A stretch of DNA of 64,000 nucleotides from Gigaspora margarita (GCA_009809945.1 WTPW01000500.1:253331-317330); one strand, 5' to 3'. Positions 1-12,756 are shown, counted from the first letter of the stretch. Notes: generated from the letters alone by a model not told the origin. Translations and numbers: made by a program.

Positions 1-597
1 AAAAAAAAACAGATCTACTAGATTATCATAAAAAAAAATCTGATACCAGGTTACATGAAAGCAGCTAACCTGTCCGATCGCTAAAATATCAGTCACGTGA
101 TGTTCTTGAAATTTAATTGGCCAAAAGGCCAGAGATATATAAATAATATATCTCTGGCCAGAGATGCGTAAAAAAACCCTTATTGGAGTTGTTTTGTTTG
201 TGATTTGTTCAGTTGAAATTTTTCTAAGACTGTTTTGAGTGCAAAGTTGATCCATTAATCACACTTTAGAAACCTATGACCCTAAACAAGCCAAGTTAAT
301 ACAATAGCAACAAGAGAAAAAGAAAAAACAAGAATGACAGAAAAGAAACAAATACAAAAAACTGCTTACAGAACTATGACACCAATGCGACAACACCAAT
401 ATGATGATACTAACAACAATACCAATAATGACACCAGTAACAAAACCAAATCTAAAAGGCAACAAACTAAAAAAAAAATTAGTAAAAAGAAAGCAAAAAT
501 GAAACAACAAAACAAACAATAAAAAAATTTAATTATTATGGTGCACAAAAAAAAATTTATATATATTCACAATTACGAATATAATTGGCTAATCATA
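1..597. repeat. Repeat unit with palindromic TATA module
   Basis: The unit holds a CACGTG site (94-99), then a near-perfect hairpin: GGCCAGAGATATATA at 127-141 pairs with TATATCTCTGGCC at 147-159. A TATA-like core sits inside the stem. Related copies lie at about 8917-9060 (minus) and 10300-10400 (plus), each with a CATGTGAT/CACGTGAT-like site some 30-50 bases away. The phrase AAACAAGCCAA follows at 287, near 9757 and near 10095. It resembles a promoter-bearing end of a transposable element, but I found no paired end. The small open frame at 334-522 is low-complexity and is not called as a gene. Confidence 0.45.
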
Positions 598-1427
598 GGG
601 ATCGCTGTGTGATGGGTCTCTATTTTATTTTTGCCAAAAAATAAAATTAAAATAAATTAAAGAAAAAAACAAAAAAAATTAAAAAAATAATTTAAAAATA
701 AAATTAAAATGAATTAAAAAAAAAATAAAAAAAATAAAAAATAAAAAATTAAACAAATTAAAAAAATAAAAATTAATTTTTAAAAAAATAAAACAAATTA
801 AAAAAAATAAAAATAATTTAAAAAACAAAAAAAAACAAAAAAAATTAAATTAAAAAAAGAAAATTACTTTGATTCACAGGCTGTGAAATTCACACCCCCA
901 TTTTAAAAAATTTCAAAAAAGTTTTTTATTTGAGTTAGGGTTAGAGTTAGGGCTGTAATAAATAGCAAACTTTATAGTAAAATTTAGCAAGGAATTTTTT
1001 TTTGCATAAAAAAAGTAGTTTCATAAACAAAATTTTAAGTTAGAAGTGATTTTTTGATTTTTTTGTAAAAAATACTTTGTTTTTGTTACACAAAAAAATT
1101 TGCAGATTGTACCAATTCTGCAATTTTGATTGGTCAGATGCAGGGTTATAAATTTTACAGTCTGTTAAGATTAGCAATACTCTTAAAAAAATAAAAAAAT
1201 AATTTGAAAATAAATAAAACGAAAAAAAAACAAATAAAAATTAAAACAAATTAAAAAAAATAAAATAATTTAAAAAAAAATTAAATTAAAATAAAATTAA
1301 AATGAATTAAAAAAAATAAAAATAATTTAAAAAAAAACCAAAAAAGTAATATGTTATTTTAGTTTGTAATTAATTCAAAAAAAACTGCTTTATAAATTTA
1401 AATAAAAAAATTGAAAAAAATAACAGT
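598..1427. repeat. A-rich low-complexity DNA
   Basis: Runs of AAAATTAAAATGAATTAAAA-type sequence with no gene. The same type of sequence recurs at 8040-8290 and 8690-8900, and as its complement at 12780-13220. A short unique stretch (860-1160) contains TTAGGG-like words but no array. Confidence 0.7.
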
Positions 1428-1436
1428 AAAAAATTC

Positions 1437-2250
1437 TGGTTCCAATTATTTTCCCGACACAAACTTTCCTGACAATTCATTTGCTCACCAAACCTTTTTC
1501 GGACATATCACTTTTCTGACAATACCTTTTTTTGAACAGTATTAGATTCCTGACATATTAGTTTTCTGACATATCACTTTTCTGACTATATCTATTTCCT
1601 GATAGTATTCTTTTCTCGACAGTATTCTTTTCCCTATAGTATTCTTTTCCCGATAGTATTCTTTCCCGAAAATATTTATTCCTAATAGTACTCTTTCCTA
1701 ACAGTACCCTTTCCCAACAATAACCTTTCCCAACAGTACCCTTTCCCAACAGTACTCTTTCCCGACAGTACTCTGTCTGACAGTATCTTTCCTGAATAGT
1801 TAGGGTTAGGGTGAGCGCTAATATTGTCCTTTTTCATGTTAGGGTTGGTATAGGTTATAAATAGAAATTTTTAGATTAATTTTTATGCACCTGAGAAAAA
1901 GATACTATCAGGAAAAGATACTGTCTTGAAAAGATACTGTCAGAAAAAGATACTGTTAGGAAAAGATACTATCAAAAAAAGATACTGTCAAAAAAAGATA
2001 CTGTCGGGAAAAGATACTGTCAGGAAAAGATACTGTTAGGAAAAGAATACTGTCGAGAAAATAACACTGTCAGGAAAATAATACTGTCAGAAAATAGATA
2101 TATAAGGAAAGTGATATATCAGAAAACTAATATGTCGAGAATCTAATACTATCCAAAAAAGGTATTGTCAGGAAAGTGATATGTCCGAAAAAGGTTTGGC
2201 GAGAAAATGAATTGTCGGGAAAGTTTGTGTCAGGAAAATAATATAAACCC
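1437..2250. mobile_element. Fold-back element with tandem sub-repeat arms
   Basis: The left arm (1437-1795) is a run of degenerate 16-18 bp units of the form ACAGTATTCTTTCCCG. The right arm (1895-2250) is its inverted counterpart, GGGAAAAGATACTGTC. The outer ends match base by base (left TTTTCCCGACACAAACTTTC against the complement of the right end). A 9-bp direct repeat AAAAAATTC flanks it at 1428-1436 and 2251-2259 and reads as a target-site duplication. The loop (1796-1894) is AT-rich and carries two TTAGGG words. No coding sequence is seen. A 9-bp duplication with long repetitive arms would suit a Mutator-like or Foldback-type element. Confidence 0.85.
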
Positions 2251-2532
2251 AAAAAATTCGCATGATTGAAAAATTTGAACAATTTATATTACTATATAGA
2301 ATGCATTTACATCATCTTACATATAATAAATTACTTCTTTTGAGGCATATACACCTCTTTTCCTTGTACTTTAAAAGTGTAATATTAGTTTCACTTGAAT
2401 TAATACTGAATTGATGATTTTAATAATTTCAAGTTCTAATATACTTTTGAAATTTTCTATTCATGAATATATCATGAATAGCATTGTCAACTACTATTTG
2501 AAAAATAAAACAATACCATATACAAATCTTTT
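2251..2532. other. AT-rich spacer, no gene
   Basis: AT-rich sequence between the fold-back element and the LINE. Its right end (2520-2532) is the left copy of the LINE target-site duplication. Nothing else is seen. Confidence 0.5.
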
Positions 2533-3294
2533 CTTTTATTTTTGAAATTTTTTGATAGTCTTGTCGGTACTACATTAATAAGTTTACATAATAATCTATG
2601 ATTTGTATATAATAAAACCTCCAATTGCAAGCCTGGCATCATCCAGCTATTCTAAGATGCCCAGATGCAACCTGTTGTACTAGTTTTCAACGAAAAACTA
2701 GGGATTGTGGTCAGCTCTGTCAAAAACTGATTCAATATGGCTTGATGCTATTATATATAAAATTATCTATCACTTCTTCATACAATTTCTCTAAATTATT
2801 ATCTTTAAATTTCTTCTTTTTTGTTTCAGCTCTAATATTATTTAATGAAATTCTTCTAAACAGGCCTGGGTCTTCTGCTTCCTTTCTCTTTTTTGATCAA
2901 AATAAATTTGAACTTATGCCTTTAGAGTTCTTTTTCAACTTTCTTCTTTTAACTTCTCTTGAAATACTCCTTTGAGTTTCCTATCTTGCTACTGTATTAC
3001 AACAGGTTTGCCAAACAAGATCATAAAAACTGTTTTTTACTATTAACTTGTAGCCTTCTACAAAGTCGAGAGTTGTTTTTCTTTCTCCTATAAGAGTTCT
3101 AAGTCTTGATATATATTATGCAAGAAGAGACCCCTAATTATGCTTTTTTTTAGCTCTTGAACCTCCATAATGCTTTCTCTAAAAATGGCTTTTCTTAGCT
3201 TATTTGGGCCCAATTCTGCAAGGAGTTCTTGCAGTATTTTTCCTTGTACTGTTAAAAAGGCTACTCCTTCTATATGTAACCAGTGCATTATATA

Positions 3295-3594
3295 AGGACC
3301 CCGAACATCTAGTATAGAGGTCATACTTGAAATTTTTCAGCAAAAACACCTAAAATTTGAGAAGCAAAAAAACAGTTTTTTTGCAATTATCTTGGCATCC
3401 AGTGGCCCAATTTGAATGAACTTTTTTTTTAAAATGAAGCTCTCAGTGAGGCGCATCTAACAAAAAAAAGTTTGTTCAATTCTGATTACTGGATTAGAAG
3501 TTATTAAAGTAAATAGATTTTGATGTTTTCAGCAAATTAGGTCAAAATTGGCCAAAATCCAGTTATGATCTATATGAGAGATGTCCGGGGTCCT
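3295..3594. mobile_element. AGGACCCC-type MITE inside the LINE
   Basis: Terminal inverted repeats: AGGACCCCGAACATCTAG at 3295 and the complement of GAGATGTCCGGGGTCCT at 3578-3594. 300 bp, non-coding. A relative in opposite orientation lies at 9077-9369. Internal sequence 3395-3505 carries the recurrent palindromic module described in the findings. It splits the LINE 3' coding region, so it inserted later. Confidence 0.85.
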
Positions 3595-3931
3595 GTTACA
3601 TAACTATCACACTCAGTTATATGATTTAGGATTTCTTTCTTTTCTTCATTATATATGATACAATTGCTTTCAGAGTATATGTCTGTTCTTCTTTGCTTGA
3701 GAACTGATATGGTTAGTACTTCATTTATTAGATACTTTAATCTAAAAGCTAACCTTTTACTTGTTCTTGATGATTTGTATCTGATTCTGGGTTTCCCTTT
3801 TATGTCTTTCCAGAACAAGGGCCATGAATGCTTAACTATTTTCTTATCTGGTTCTTAAAATCTAAACCAAACTTAAACTCAAAAAGATACTTAATGAATA
3901 GATAAAGTGGTGCCTCTATATACATTTCTTT

Positions 3932-4351
3932 CTATAAAGAAACCCTATTGAGTCTAAAATTGTTCTCTAACTTTAGGTTTTTTAAGTTTAGTGAGTTTTG
4001 TTCCTCCGTTGCTAGTTTAAAAGCTTCTTTATTCCATCTTTCTCTACTATGCCCCTTGATTTTATTAAATTTTAATTCAACTTTTTTGAACTTCAAGAGG
4101 TCTAGGATTTTTGTAATCAGGCTATAATTTTTGTGCTTACTCCAGCATTGGAAAGTCTCTAATTGTATCTTTATACTCAAGCTTGCAATTGCTACTGCAC
4201 TATCTGTGTTAATAACTATATCTACTTTCTTTGGTGCTATTAACTGTGCCAACCAGATTGCTACCAATTCTGCCTTTGTTGATGATGGCCAAAATCTAAA
4301 TCCTACTTTTTTTTCTACTAACTTACAACTTTTATGGATATCTAACCACAT
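3932..4351 (-). pseudogene. LINE RNase H domain fragment
   Basis: An open stretch of 139 residues matches the RNase H1-like domain of LINE ORF2. Visible motifs are STKAELVAIWLAQ (catalytic Glu), INTDSAVAI (catalytic Asp) and IKGHSRERWNKEA (the His-containing motif; the final Asp expected in NDxAD is changed). It aligns by eye with the RNase H of the 44-52 kb LINE (STRVELVAILVAL, IRTDSNAAI, VKGHSGDIFNDLAD). Replacement of the last acidic residue and the broken flanks mean it is not functional. Confidence 0.8.
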
Positions 4352-5904
4352 CTAGCTAACTCCCATAATTTTTGTGCTATTTTTTCAACTAATAATCTAT
4401 TTGTATACACTTAAAAACTACTACCTTTTGCTACTAACAAATGATAATACTAACTAATGAGGCTATTTGTAAAATTTATATCCAACTCTTGCATCTTAAT
4501 TAATTAATTACATGGTCTTGAACTTCTACTTTGTCCACTATACAAACTGGTGCTTCTAAAAATACCTTTGTATTACTTACTGCATTGGACTTGCTCAACT
4601 AATTTAAGAGGGTTCTATACTTTGTTGAGTTCTGTGCTACTGTGTTAGGTATAACACCTCTGTATACTAATACAACATGTTCTACCTTTTCTCCTTCTGA
4701 ATATTTTATTCCTTGACGTGGACTTTCTACTAAGTCAAACTGAGTGTGTACATTTTCCACTCGAACTAACAAGAACTTTTCTTTTTTTTCCACAATCATG
4801 CCAAATGCAATTTTGCTATCTTTGTTTAAGTGAAAGCAAATTGTTTCTTTTTTTTTTTGTTTTCTAAACTTTGTTTGGGTTCTAATTTAAAGCTAGTGGG
4901 TTGCTCATCTTCTTCAAATAATTCTCTTTAATGCTTCTTAATATATTGTTCCCAAGTATTATTTTTTCTATGTTCATGAACCAATTTGCTTTCCTACCCT
5001 TACTTTGTGTTTTCTTAATTAATTTCAGTAGTTGCCATAAAATTAAGTTTTCTATCTTCTTATCTAGCAACTGTTCTACAAAGAACAAATTCAGTTTGTT
5101 TAAGATTTTTTTTTTTGTATGCTTTGATGAAGAATTGTGTGCCAACAATTTTTTTGATTTTTTGTTCTTTTGTTTTGAATGCATATGGACAATTGTTTTG
5201 TTTGGAATATAATGCCAACAGATCTTGTTTTGAGTAGGAACATGCAGATTAAATTATCTTTTCAAACTTTTTTTAACCACTTTTCTTCACTTTCAAGTTC
5301 TAGATTCTCAGTTATGCATGCATCATGGAAGCCTTGTTTAGCTCTTATCAGGGTTAGCTCTGTTAAACTACTTTTTGAATTTAGTCATTTCTGTAACCTA
5401 GTAACCTGTTTGGCTACGATTTGAGCCAAAGCCTTATACCCTAAAAATCCTTTGTATAATATGATATAATTGCTAGCTTTTTGTGTAATATCTAATTTAT
5501 GTTAACTATTTGTATGTAGAGCTAGTGTATACTATTAAAAGCCTTAATTGGGAGTTTTGAAAGTTGCAAAATATAACTAAGTTTCAGAAGCACACATCTG
5601 TTGTTGACATATGCCAACTGGCTTAAAGAAAGTTTTTTTCCAATTTAATGCTATTATGAATTGCCTCACTATATCTCATGCTTTTTTCTTATTACCGATT
5701 CTTTCATTTTTGTATTTAATTATACTTTCAGGAACCTCGTTATTGTACTCCCATTTTCTGCTCGGACCATCTTACCTCTTAAATGCACACAACTTTTTTC
5801 TCTTCACAAGCTAGAGTTTAAAATTACCAGCTTAGATTTTTTCTATTTATTTGTATATTATTTATCTTATAAAATTTGCTTGCTATTTTTGTTATTCTTT
5901 CAAA

Positions 5905-6770
5905 CTATAATTTGCTAGTTGTAATCCATGTCGTATTGTTCACATAGGCTAGTACTAAGTGTTTAATCAATTCTTGCTTATAGGATTGTCTGGTCCAATC
6001 TGTTGTTTCTTCTGTTTTAATTTCATACCCTATATCTTTTTTACTAGCTACGCAGTACAAAAGAGGATTGTAAAAGATACACCAAAAGAGAGGTGACAGA
6101 ACCTTTTCTTGATCAATTCTATCTGCTGCTTCATATGAATCAGTTGTTCCTACTGCAGTAATTACACTTGCTTTCCTCTTTTTGAAGAGATTTATAACTA
6201 GCTTAACTATTTTACTTGGCAGTTTTATCCTCTTTATAGCTAATTCTAATAATAACAGAGATACTGAATTGAATGCTTTATGCATATCTTGAAATAAAAT
6301 CTACATTCTTTTCTCTTTTCTTTTGTGTTCTTCATTAATATATTCATAATATGAATCAGTTCCTCAGTAGAACAGCCAGGTAACTCTGCAAAGTTTGGGC
6401 CTTTTAAAATTTGTTCTCTACCATAACTTTGGCTAACCTTTTGTTTAAGATTCTTGTTACGCACTTTTAGAATAACTCAAGCAAGGCAATTGGGTCTTGT
6501 ATTACTTAGTGAATACTCCTACTTTTCACTTTTTGGAATTAGATATAATTGTGACATCTTCTATTTGTCTGGTATATCTTCCTCTAATAAATATTTGTTA
6601 GCCAGCTGCCTAAAAAATTCTTAGAGTTTGAGTTAGCTTGGTTAATCAACCTATAACTGATCCCAAAAGGCCCAGCCGCTGAGGTATTTTTGGTCTCTTT
6701 GATTGCCGCATACCATTCTTCTAAAAAAATTTTAGCTTCTAAATTCGTATACCATTCTTCTTTAATCCTT
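5905..6770 (-). pseudogene. LINE reverse transcriptase fragment with mutated active site
   Basis: Two overlapping open stretches (6246-6464 and 5905-6285) cover RT motifs. Upstream, around 6690, the phrase KNTSAAGPFGISY matches the fingers region. Motif A reads HKAFNSVS where the active sibling LINE has KKAFDSVS. Motif C reads AYVNNTTWI where the sibling has AYADDMTWV. All three catalytic Asp positions are therefore Asn, as expected from G-to-A changes. The motif LSPLFWCIFYNPLL shows that Trp belongs at the position where the other LINE has a TGA stop. Confidence 0.85.
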
Positions 6771-7470
6771 TTAATTGGATTGTATATTTTCTTCTATTCT
6801 TTAGTGATTGAATTTATCTGCATTCTTCTTTTCTGATATTGAGACTTTAAAGTGCGACAATGGTTTTTTTAACACCTCTTCCTTTTTAGTTATTAGTTTC
6901 AAATCCTGGTCCTCTCTTTTAAAAATTTGATCTATCTTGATTGATTTCTATAGCTTGATCAGATTTCTCCTAAGCATTCTCTTCTAATCATTATCAATTT
7001 TAGCACATCTCTTTTCTACATGTTCCTCAATCTTTAACCTTTTGGTTCTTGATCTTTCTACTGCTGCTCTTGTATTTAATAACTTCTACTAACCCTTTAA
7101 GTCTATAATTACTTCTTCAGTAAAGGTTATGACTTTTGGTATTTTTGTCTCCTGGCTTTGGTTGATAAAATCAATTGTATTATTGCACTTTTGTAAGACT
7201 TCTGAGAACAAACTTCTTCCTTTTTACTTTTGAAGCTGTTTTATCATTTTGCTGAGTATTATTGTTACATTCTATAAATTTGTTCTGGGTTGCTTCCTTC
7301 TTTTCCTATTCTTCCCTAATGAGATCTTTTTCTTCAGTATGTTTAAGTTTGTAGCAGATGTGATGCTTTGCTAAAATATGCCCCAAAGTCTATTTAAAGA
7401 AAGGTTGGCTATGTGACTTCTAGCTCCCTTTTTTGTGTCTATCTCCTTTTCAAAAAGCATACAATCTTTT

Positions 7471-8298
7471 TAATTGTATATTAAAAATTTATTATAATTC
7501 ATAAAAACATAATCATAATAAAAAAATTATTTACCAGGCTTTTGTCTTGACTAACATACTTTATTGTTTGGTGCACAGTATAATTTATCTTATCTTATTA
7601 TAATAAGCTTGCATCTCTTGGTTATTTTCAAATGGCTTAATTATATGAAGTTTTTAATTACACCAATATAATGAATTTTAAAATTATGAGTTATCCAATT
7701 TTAAAATTTGGTCATGTGAATCATTTGGATTTTTAAATGCAATTAAACAATTATATTTATTTCAATCCATTAAAGAACAATTTTTTTCTTTTGACTAATT
7801 AACGTTGTTAATTTTTGATCAAAGATTCACAAATGCAAAAGTTGTATTTATAAATTCATAATAAAACAATAAAAAAATTTGTTATATGAATTAATATAAT
7901 TAATGTAATATAATATACAATATATTTGTATTATATCAAAATTTAATAATTGTATCATATGTAACCATAGTTTAATAGGAAATAGAAAATAGTAATAATA
8001 GCAAAGCCTGTTATTTAACAATGGGTCAGTATTTAGTAAATAAAATAATTTCAAATAAAATAATAATTTAAGATTAAATTAAAATGAATTATTAAAGAAA
8101 AAAATAAAAAATAATTTAATTAAACTGAATTTAAAAAAAAAATAATTTTTAAAATTAAAAAAAAGAAAAATAATAATTAATTTAAAAAGTAAAATTAAAA
8201 ATGAATTAAAAAAAAATAAAAAAAATATAATTTAAAAAAATTAAATAAAATAAAATATAAAAAAATAGTATATATATATATATATTTAAAAAATATAT
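7471..8298. other. AT-rich intergenic DNA
   Basis: No gene or clear element end seen. From 8040 on it becomes A-rich low-complexity sequence like that at 598-1427. Confidence 0.5.
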
Positions 8299-8664
8299 GG
8301 CTCTCAAAAGCAGAAACCAGACAATTTGACAATTTTTTGAAAATTAACCTGTTTGATTAATCAGGTGTAAAATTTAAGGCCCAATCTTTTTTACTTAATA
8401 ATAAAAACCTGTTCATTTAAATTTTTGCAATACAATGGCTAAAAGCTTTTGATGCTATAATCTAAAAATAGATATACCAAGATTTACCATTAGTAATATG
8501 AGTATTATACAGATCTTTAGATCTAATAATCCTGTTTAAACAGGTTTGTTAATCATGAATAAGCTATTTTTAGATTGTTTTGATTTTGTATAACCAAATA
8601 GTTTTTGCTAATTTTTTCAAAACCCGTAATCAGTCAAATTGTCTGATTTCTACTTTTGAGAGCC
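8299..8664. mobile_element. MITE with GGCTCTCAAAAG ends
   Basis: Terminal inverted repeats GGCTCTCAAAAGCAGAAACC (left) and the complement of AATCAGTCAAATTGTCTGAT / CTACTTTTGAGAGCC (right) extend about 45 bp with a few mismatches. Both sides are flanked by ATATAT-rich sequence, so the target-site duplication cannot be fixed. The interior is non-coding. Length is 366 bp. Confidence 0.85.
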
Positions 8665-8916
8665 CATATACATATATATATTTAATATATATATATATTT
8701 ATATTTAAAAAAAAATTAAAAAAATTTTAAAATGAATAAACAGAATTAAAATGAATTAAAAAAAATAGAAAAAATATTTAAAAAAATAAAATAAAATAAA
8801 TTAAAAAAAGAAAAAAAAAACTATAAAAATAAAATACAATTAAAAAAAAATTAAATCAATTAATTAAATAAAAAATGATATTTAATAAATAAAAAACAAT
8901 AATTAAAGAGTTTTTT
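8665..8916. repeat. A-rich low-complexity DNA
   Basis: Continuation of the A-rich sequence interrupted by the MITE at 8299-8664. No gene seen. Confidence 0.6.
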
Positions 8917-9060
8917 TAAATATCTCTGGCCAGAGATATATAACTTATATATCTCTGGCCTATTGACCAATAAAAATAAGTGAAGGTCATGTGATCCACT
9001 TTTCAACTCATCACTTGATTGGAAGAGATTGTGTAATCTGAAATTTGACCATACTTTACT
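8917..9060 (-). repeat. Second copy of the palindromic TATA module
   Basis: The hairpin CTCTGGCCAGAGATATATAA ... TATATATCTCTGGCC matches the module at 127-160 in inverted orientation. It is followed by GGTCATGTGATCC, corresponding to the CACGTGAT site of the first copy. Confidence 0.6.
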
Positions 9061-9076
9061 AACTTGGTCTTGTATT

Positions 9077-9369
9077 AGGACCCAGACATCTCTTATATAG
9101 ATCATAACTGGATTTTGGCCAATTTTGACCTAATTTGCTAAAAATAACAAAATCTATTTACTTTAATAACTTCTAATCTAGTAATCAAAATTGATAAACT
9201 TTTAGTTTTAGATGTACCTCACTAAGAGCTTCATTTTAAAAAAAGTTCATTCAAATTGGACCACTGGATACCAAGATAATTGCCAAAAACTGTTTTTTGC
9301 TTCTCAAATTTTAGGTGTTTTTGCTAAAAAAATTCAAGTTTGACCTCTATACTAGATGTCTGGGGTCCT
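9077..9369. mobile_element. AGGACCCC-type MITE
   Basis: Ends AGGACCCAGACATCTC and GATGTCTGGGGTCCT. The whole 293 bp is an inverted copy of the MITE at 3295-3594, with scattered substitutions. It carries the same internal palindromic module (9160-9260). Confidence 0.85.
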
Positions 9370-11123
9370 CACACATCCATAATTGAACTGATTAAAAACT
9401 TTAAAATTACTAATATACAAACTAACTAATTTTATATATTTATTTCTTATTTTTATATATATTTTCATATTTATTTATGATAACTTACAAATCTACATTT
9501 ACAAGAAAAAGGTCTAAAGAATGACTCACCAAAGACAAAAAAAGCACCAACAAATGATAATGCCAATGATAAAAAGAGGCACCAACAAATAATATTAGTA
9601 GTAAAAAGAGGCACCAATAATGGTGACACCAATAATGAATGGTGATGATTTTATTTTGGCAAACCTAAAAAACAGCCTAAAAAAATTAAAGAAAATAAAA
9701 AAAAAAAGGATGAACTTTTACCAGAGCCACTTTACTGACTGATTCCACATTTTTAAACAAGCCAAAGAAGAGAAGAAGAATATAAGACCACTTTTGACAA
9801 AAACATCGACTAAATGAAAGTCAACCTGCAATATTGTCGAAGAAATACAAAAGACTACCCACATATGAGCTACCTATATGATCATCTATAAGATGCTAAA
9901 CCCAAAGAAAATCTAATAATGATACCAATGATGACATGATAGCAACAGCATAACAAAAGATAACAATAAGCTAAATAAATAGATAAAAAAAAATAAAAAT
10001 TAGTTAGCAAGAAGGAAAAGCGAAGAAAGCAAATATAAGTATATAAAAAATAAAATAAAAAAAATCACTTCACTGACCGATTTTATATTTCTAAACAAGC
10101 CAAAGAAGAGAAAAAGAATGATAACAACAAGCTAAATAAATGGATAAAAAAAATAAAAAAATTAGTTAGCAAGAAGGGAAAGCAAAGAAAATGAAGATAA
10201 GTAAAAAAAAAAAAAAAACAAATAAAAAAATACAGATCAAAGATGATCTATACTTATCTATCCAGATCTGGCAATGTGTCTCCAATTTTGTATCAGCAAT
10301 CAGATCAAACATATAAACTTTGAATCATGTGATTTCCCATTTTTTGATTGGCCAAAAAAGCTAGAGACATATAAGCTATAAATCTCTGACTAGTGTTGTC
10401 CTATATCCACTTCTTTAAAGATAGTAGGTAACTAGAGCGACCTTAGACAGTGAACACTTTGTGTAACCTCACTTGTTACTGTGATTTAACTAAGTCGAAA
10501 GGCGTTTTTCAATAAAACTTAACAAAGAAGATTTATGGTAATTTGCAATTATGAAAGAGGCAACAATTAAAAGTATATGAAGATACTAGTAACTGTTTAA
10601 TTTGTGTAGTAAATAAAGGGTTTATTTATTGAAAGAGTATGAAGACTCGATGTTGAACTTGGGGTCCACATCGGCTGCTTTTATACATTTTTGTTTTTCA
10701 CAAATGTAACGGTCTATATCTATTACATGTGCAATAAATGCTATATCTACTACTAATAAAATATATAGTATAAATAGTATAAATGTAATATATGAAATAA
10801 ATGACATATGTGTTATAAATAAAATATAGAGTATATATGCTATAAATATGACATGTTTTATAAATGCCATATATGCACTTTGGCGCGCAGTAGATCGCCT
10901 AGCCAATCAANTTNCAGATCACATGATTGATNACTTATTGGTTCNGANCTTGTCATCCAATNGTCNTACANNGATGATNTTTAGCTCATTCGAACCGTCT
11001 CATCGAGCTGAGTCGAATGGTAGTTGTTTCATCGAATTCTGATTATTGGATCGAGAGTTATGCCCGTTTTTTTTGTATTTTCATAGGTCAACACTAGAGA
11101 TATTTAAAAAAATCCTTAATTAA
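9370..11123. repeat. A-rich region with tandem duplication and third TATA module
   Basis: A segment of about 160 bp is duplicated in tandem: the GCTAAATAAAT...GTTAGCAAGAAGG phrase occurs at about 9970-10015 and 10130-10175, and the AAACAAGCCAAAGAAGAGAA phrase at about 9757 and 10095. A third copy of the TATA module lies at 10300-10400. The stretch 10910-11060 contains Ns and one recurrent palindromic module with core GTCTCATCGAG. Nothing coding is convincing. Confidence 0.5.
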
Positions 11124-12756
11124 GGGTAGAGGGTATAATAATCAATTTTATATATGGAAATGTGGTAATTTTTTTTGTGTAATATATATTGAAGATCGTA
11201 GAAAAGCAAAGATCTAGAATTTTCTTTGATAATCAATACTTTCTATTTTTTTTTTTTTTAAATAGCAATATTTATGTTTTATAAATCATATAACCAGTGA
11301 ATTTTACAAATGCTAGAATTTTTACAAGCATTCTTGATTATTCTAAACTATAAATAAATTATATAGATAAAAAATTTTTTTATTATAAATTTCACCATCA
11401 CATAACTCCTTATCCATTGTTCTCTCAATTCTACAATCATTTCCAACACGATACATACCATATCCCCACCAAATCTTACTATCAGTTTTATATGCTGCAG
11501 TAATAAGGGTGATTTTTGATCTTTCTAACACAAAGCTTTCTAATACAATTCTCTTCCATCTGTGCCAAAAATTTGAACTTCGATTCATTTAAAAAAATTG
11601 CTTTACGCTAATTTTCGATGTCCAATGATACGAATTGTATTCGCTTGTTTTTGTCCCATGGATAAGTAGAGGTTTTTTTTATTCTAGAATTAATGTACGA
11701 TGAACCATGATTGTGGTTTATATATTTTTGGAACAAATATATTACACGATTTGTGAACATAAATTAACATGATCTAAAAAATTTTAAACAATAATTATAA
11801 TAGTTCATCAAAGTGCTCTAAAATTTATTTAAAAGCTCGGCAAAAAATATGAACCAATAAGAATTACAAATAAAAAAAAAACTGAAAAACGAATACAAAG
11901 AAAAACAAAAAACGGACTATGAAATGAAAGTAGAATACAAGTTATCCTTAGTAATAATAATGTTTAACACTATATGTTCCACCTGTGTCCTCTATCTCTC
12001 TAAGCGAAAAAAAAAGGACTTCGACAGATGCTTAATAATAAATAAATGCCTTTGTTTCAAAGCACAAATGATGTATAATAAGACCATTTCTAAAGATTTT
12101 TGATAGTAAACGAATGCCTTATGTTTCTCCTTTTTAACTCCAATTCTATATTTATAATGGTACCTATGAATATTAACTGTGTTAAAAAACTTACTGAACA
12201 GGTCTATATGCAACCTAAAGTAATTTCAAAACACAAGAATTTGCAAGACATTGTAAGGATTTTGATCCATAAAAACTACCAAATGCTTGAAACACTTATA
12301 GAAACTTAAAAAACAGAAAGAAGACAATTACCTTATCAAAGCATTCGTATACTAGTAAAATTCTTAAAATATTGAGTTTCTTGGTGCCTCTCATTTACAT
12401 ATGTATATATGTGTCGTTATTAGTTTTTTTACGAATACAGGAATATGATTGGGTAAGTTATTTATTCTAGAATAAATTACTATTCCAAAAATTTCAAGGG
12501 AACTTTTAGAGTAATCCAAAAAATTTTGGGTTAACCCAAAAAAGTTTTACTGTATATACAAGTATATTTTTTGAAAATGAAACAGCTTCTAGAAATTTCC
12601 TTACTATAAATAGAGGTTTTAATTTACATGGCATGAAATTTTGGCAAGGGTTAATTATGACCTTAAAAATTTTTACCAGGGGGCATTCTTTGTAACATAT
12701 GATTTTCTCTTGTACCATGAAAATCATATGTAAAATGATCGACATACCCTCTACCC
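11124..12756. mobile_element. TTAA-flanked TIR element, non-autonomous
   Basis: Ends GGGTAGAGGGTATAATAATC (left) and the complement of GATCGACATACCCTCTACCC (right), with further imperfect pairing (ATTTTATATATGG against ATTTTACATATG). TTAA flanks both sides (11120-11123 and 12757-12760), the target duplication typical of piggyBac-type elements. Small open stretches inside (11343-11588, 11992-12213, minus strand) resemble nothing I recognise; I do not call them genes. About 1.63 kb. Confidence 0.65.

Larger units (their letters stand above)
2533..7458 (-). mobile_element. 5'-truncated non-LTR retrotransposon (LINE), decayed
   Basis: On the minus strand the order is RT, RNase H, then a 3' UTR ending near 2550 in an A-rich tail. 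The 3' UTR (2550-2690) matches the tails of the short LINE derivatives at 18.9 and 42.1 kb: the phrases GGTTGCATCTGGGCA and GATGATGCCAGGCTTGCAA are shared. Near-identical repeats ATACAAATCTTTT (2520-2532) and ATACAATCTTTT (7459-7470) look like a target-site duplication, so the 5' end is at about 7458 and the endonuclease half is missing. Stops and frameshifts are many. A MITE (3295-3594) interrupts it. Confidence 0.85.

Noticed and set aside
1558..1749. Repetitive open frame on the minus strand
   Set aside because: Direct product of the tandem 17-bp units in the fold-back arm.
1797..1812. TTAGGGTTAGGG as a telomere repeat
   Set aside because: Only two units, in the loop of a fold-back element; no array.
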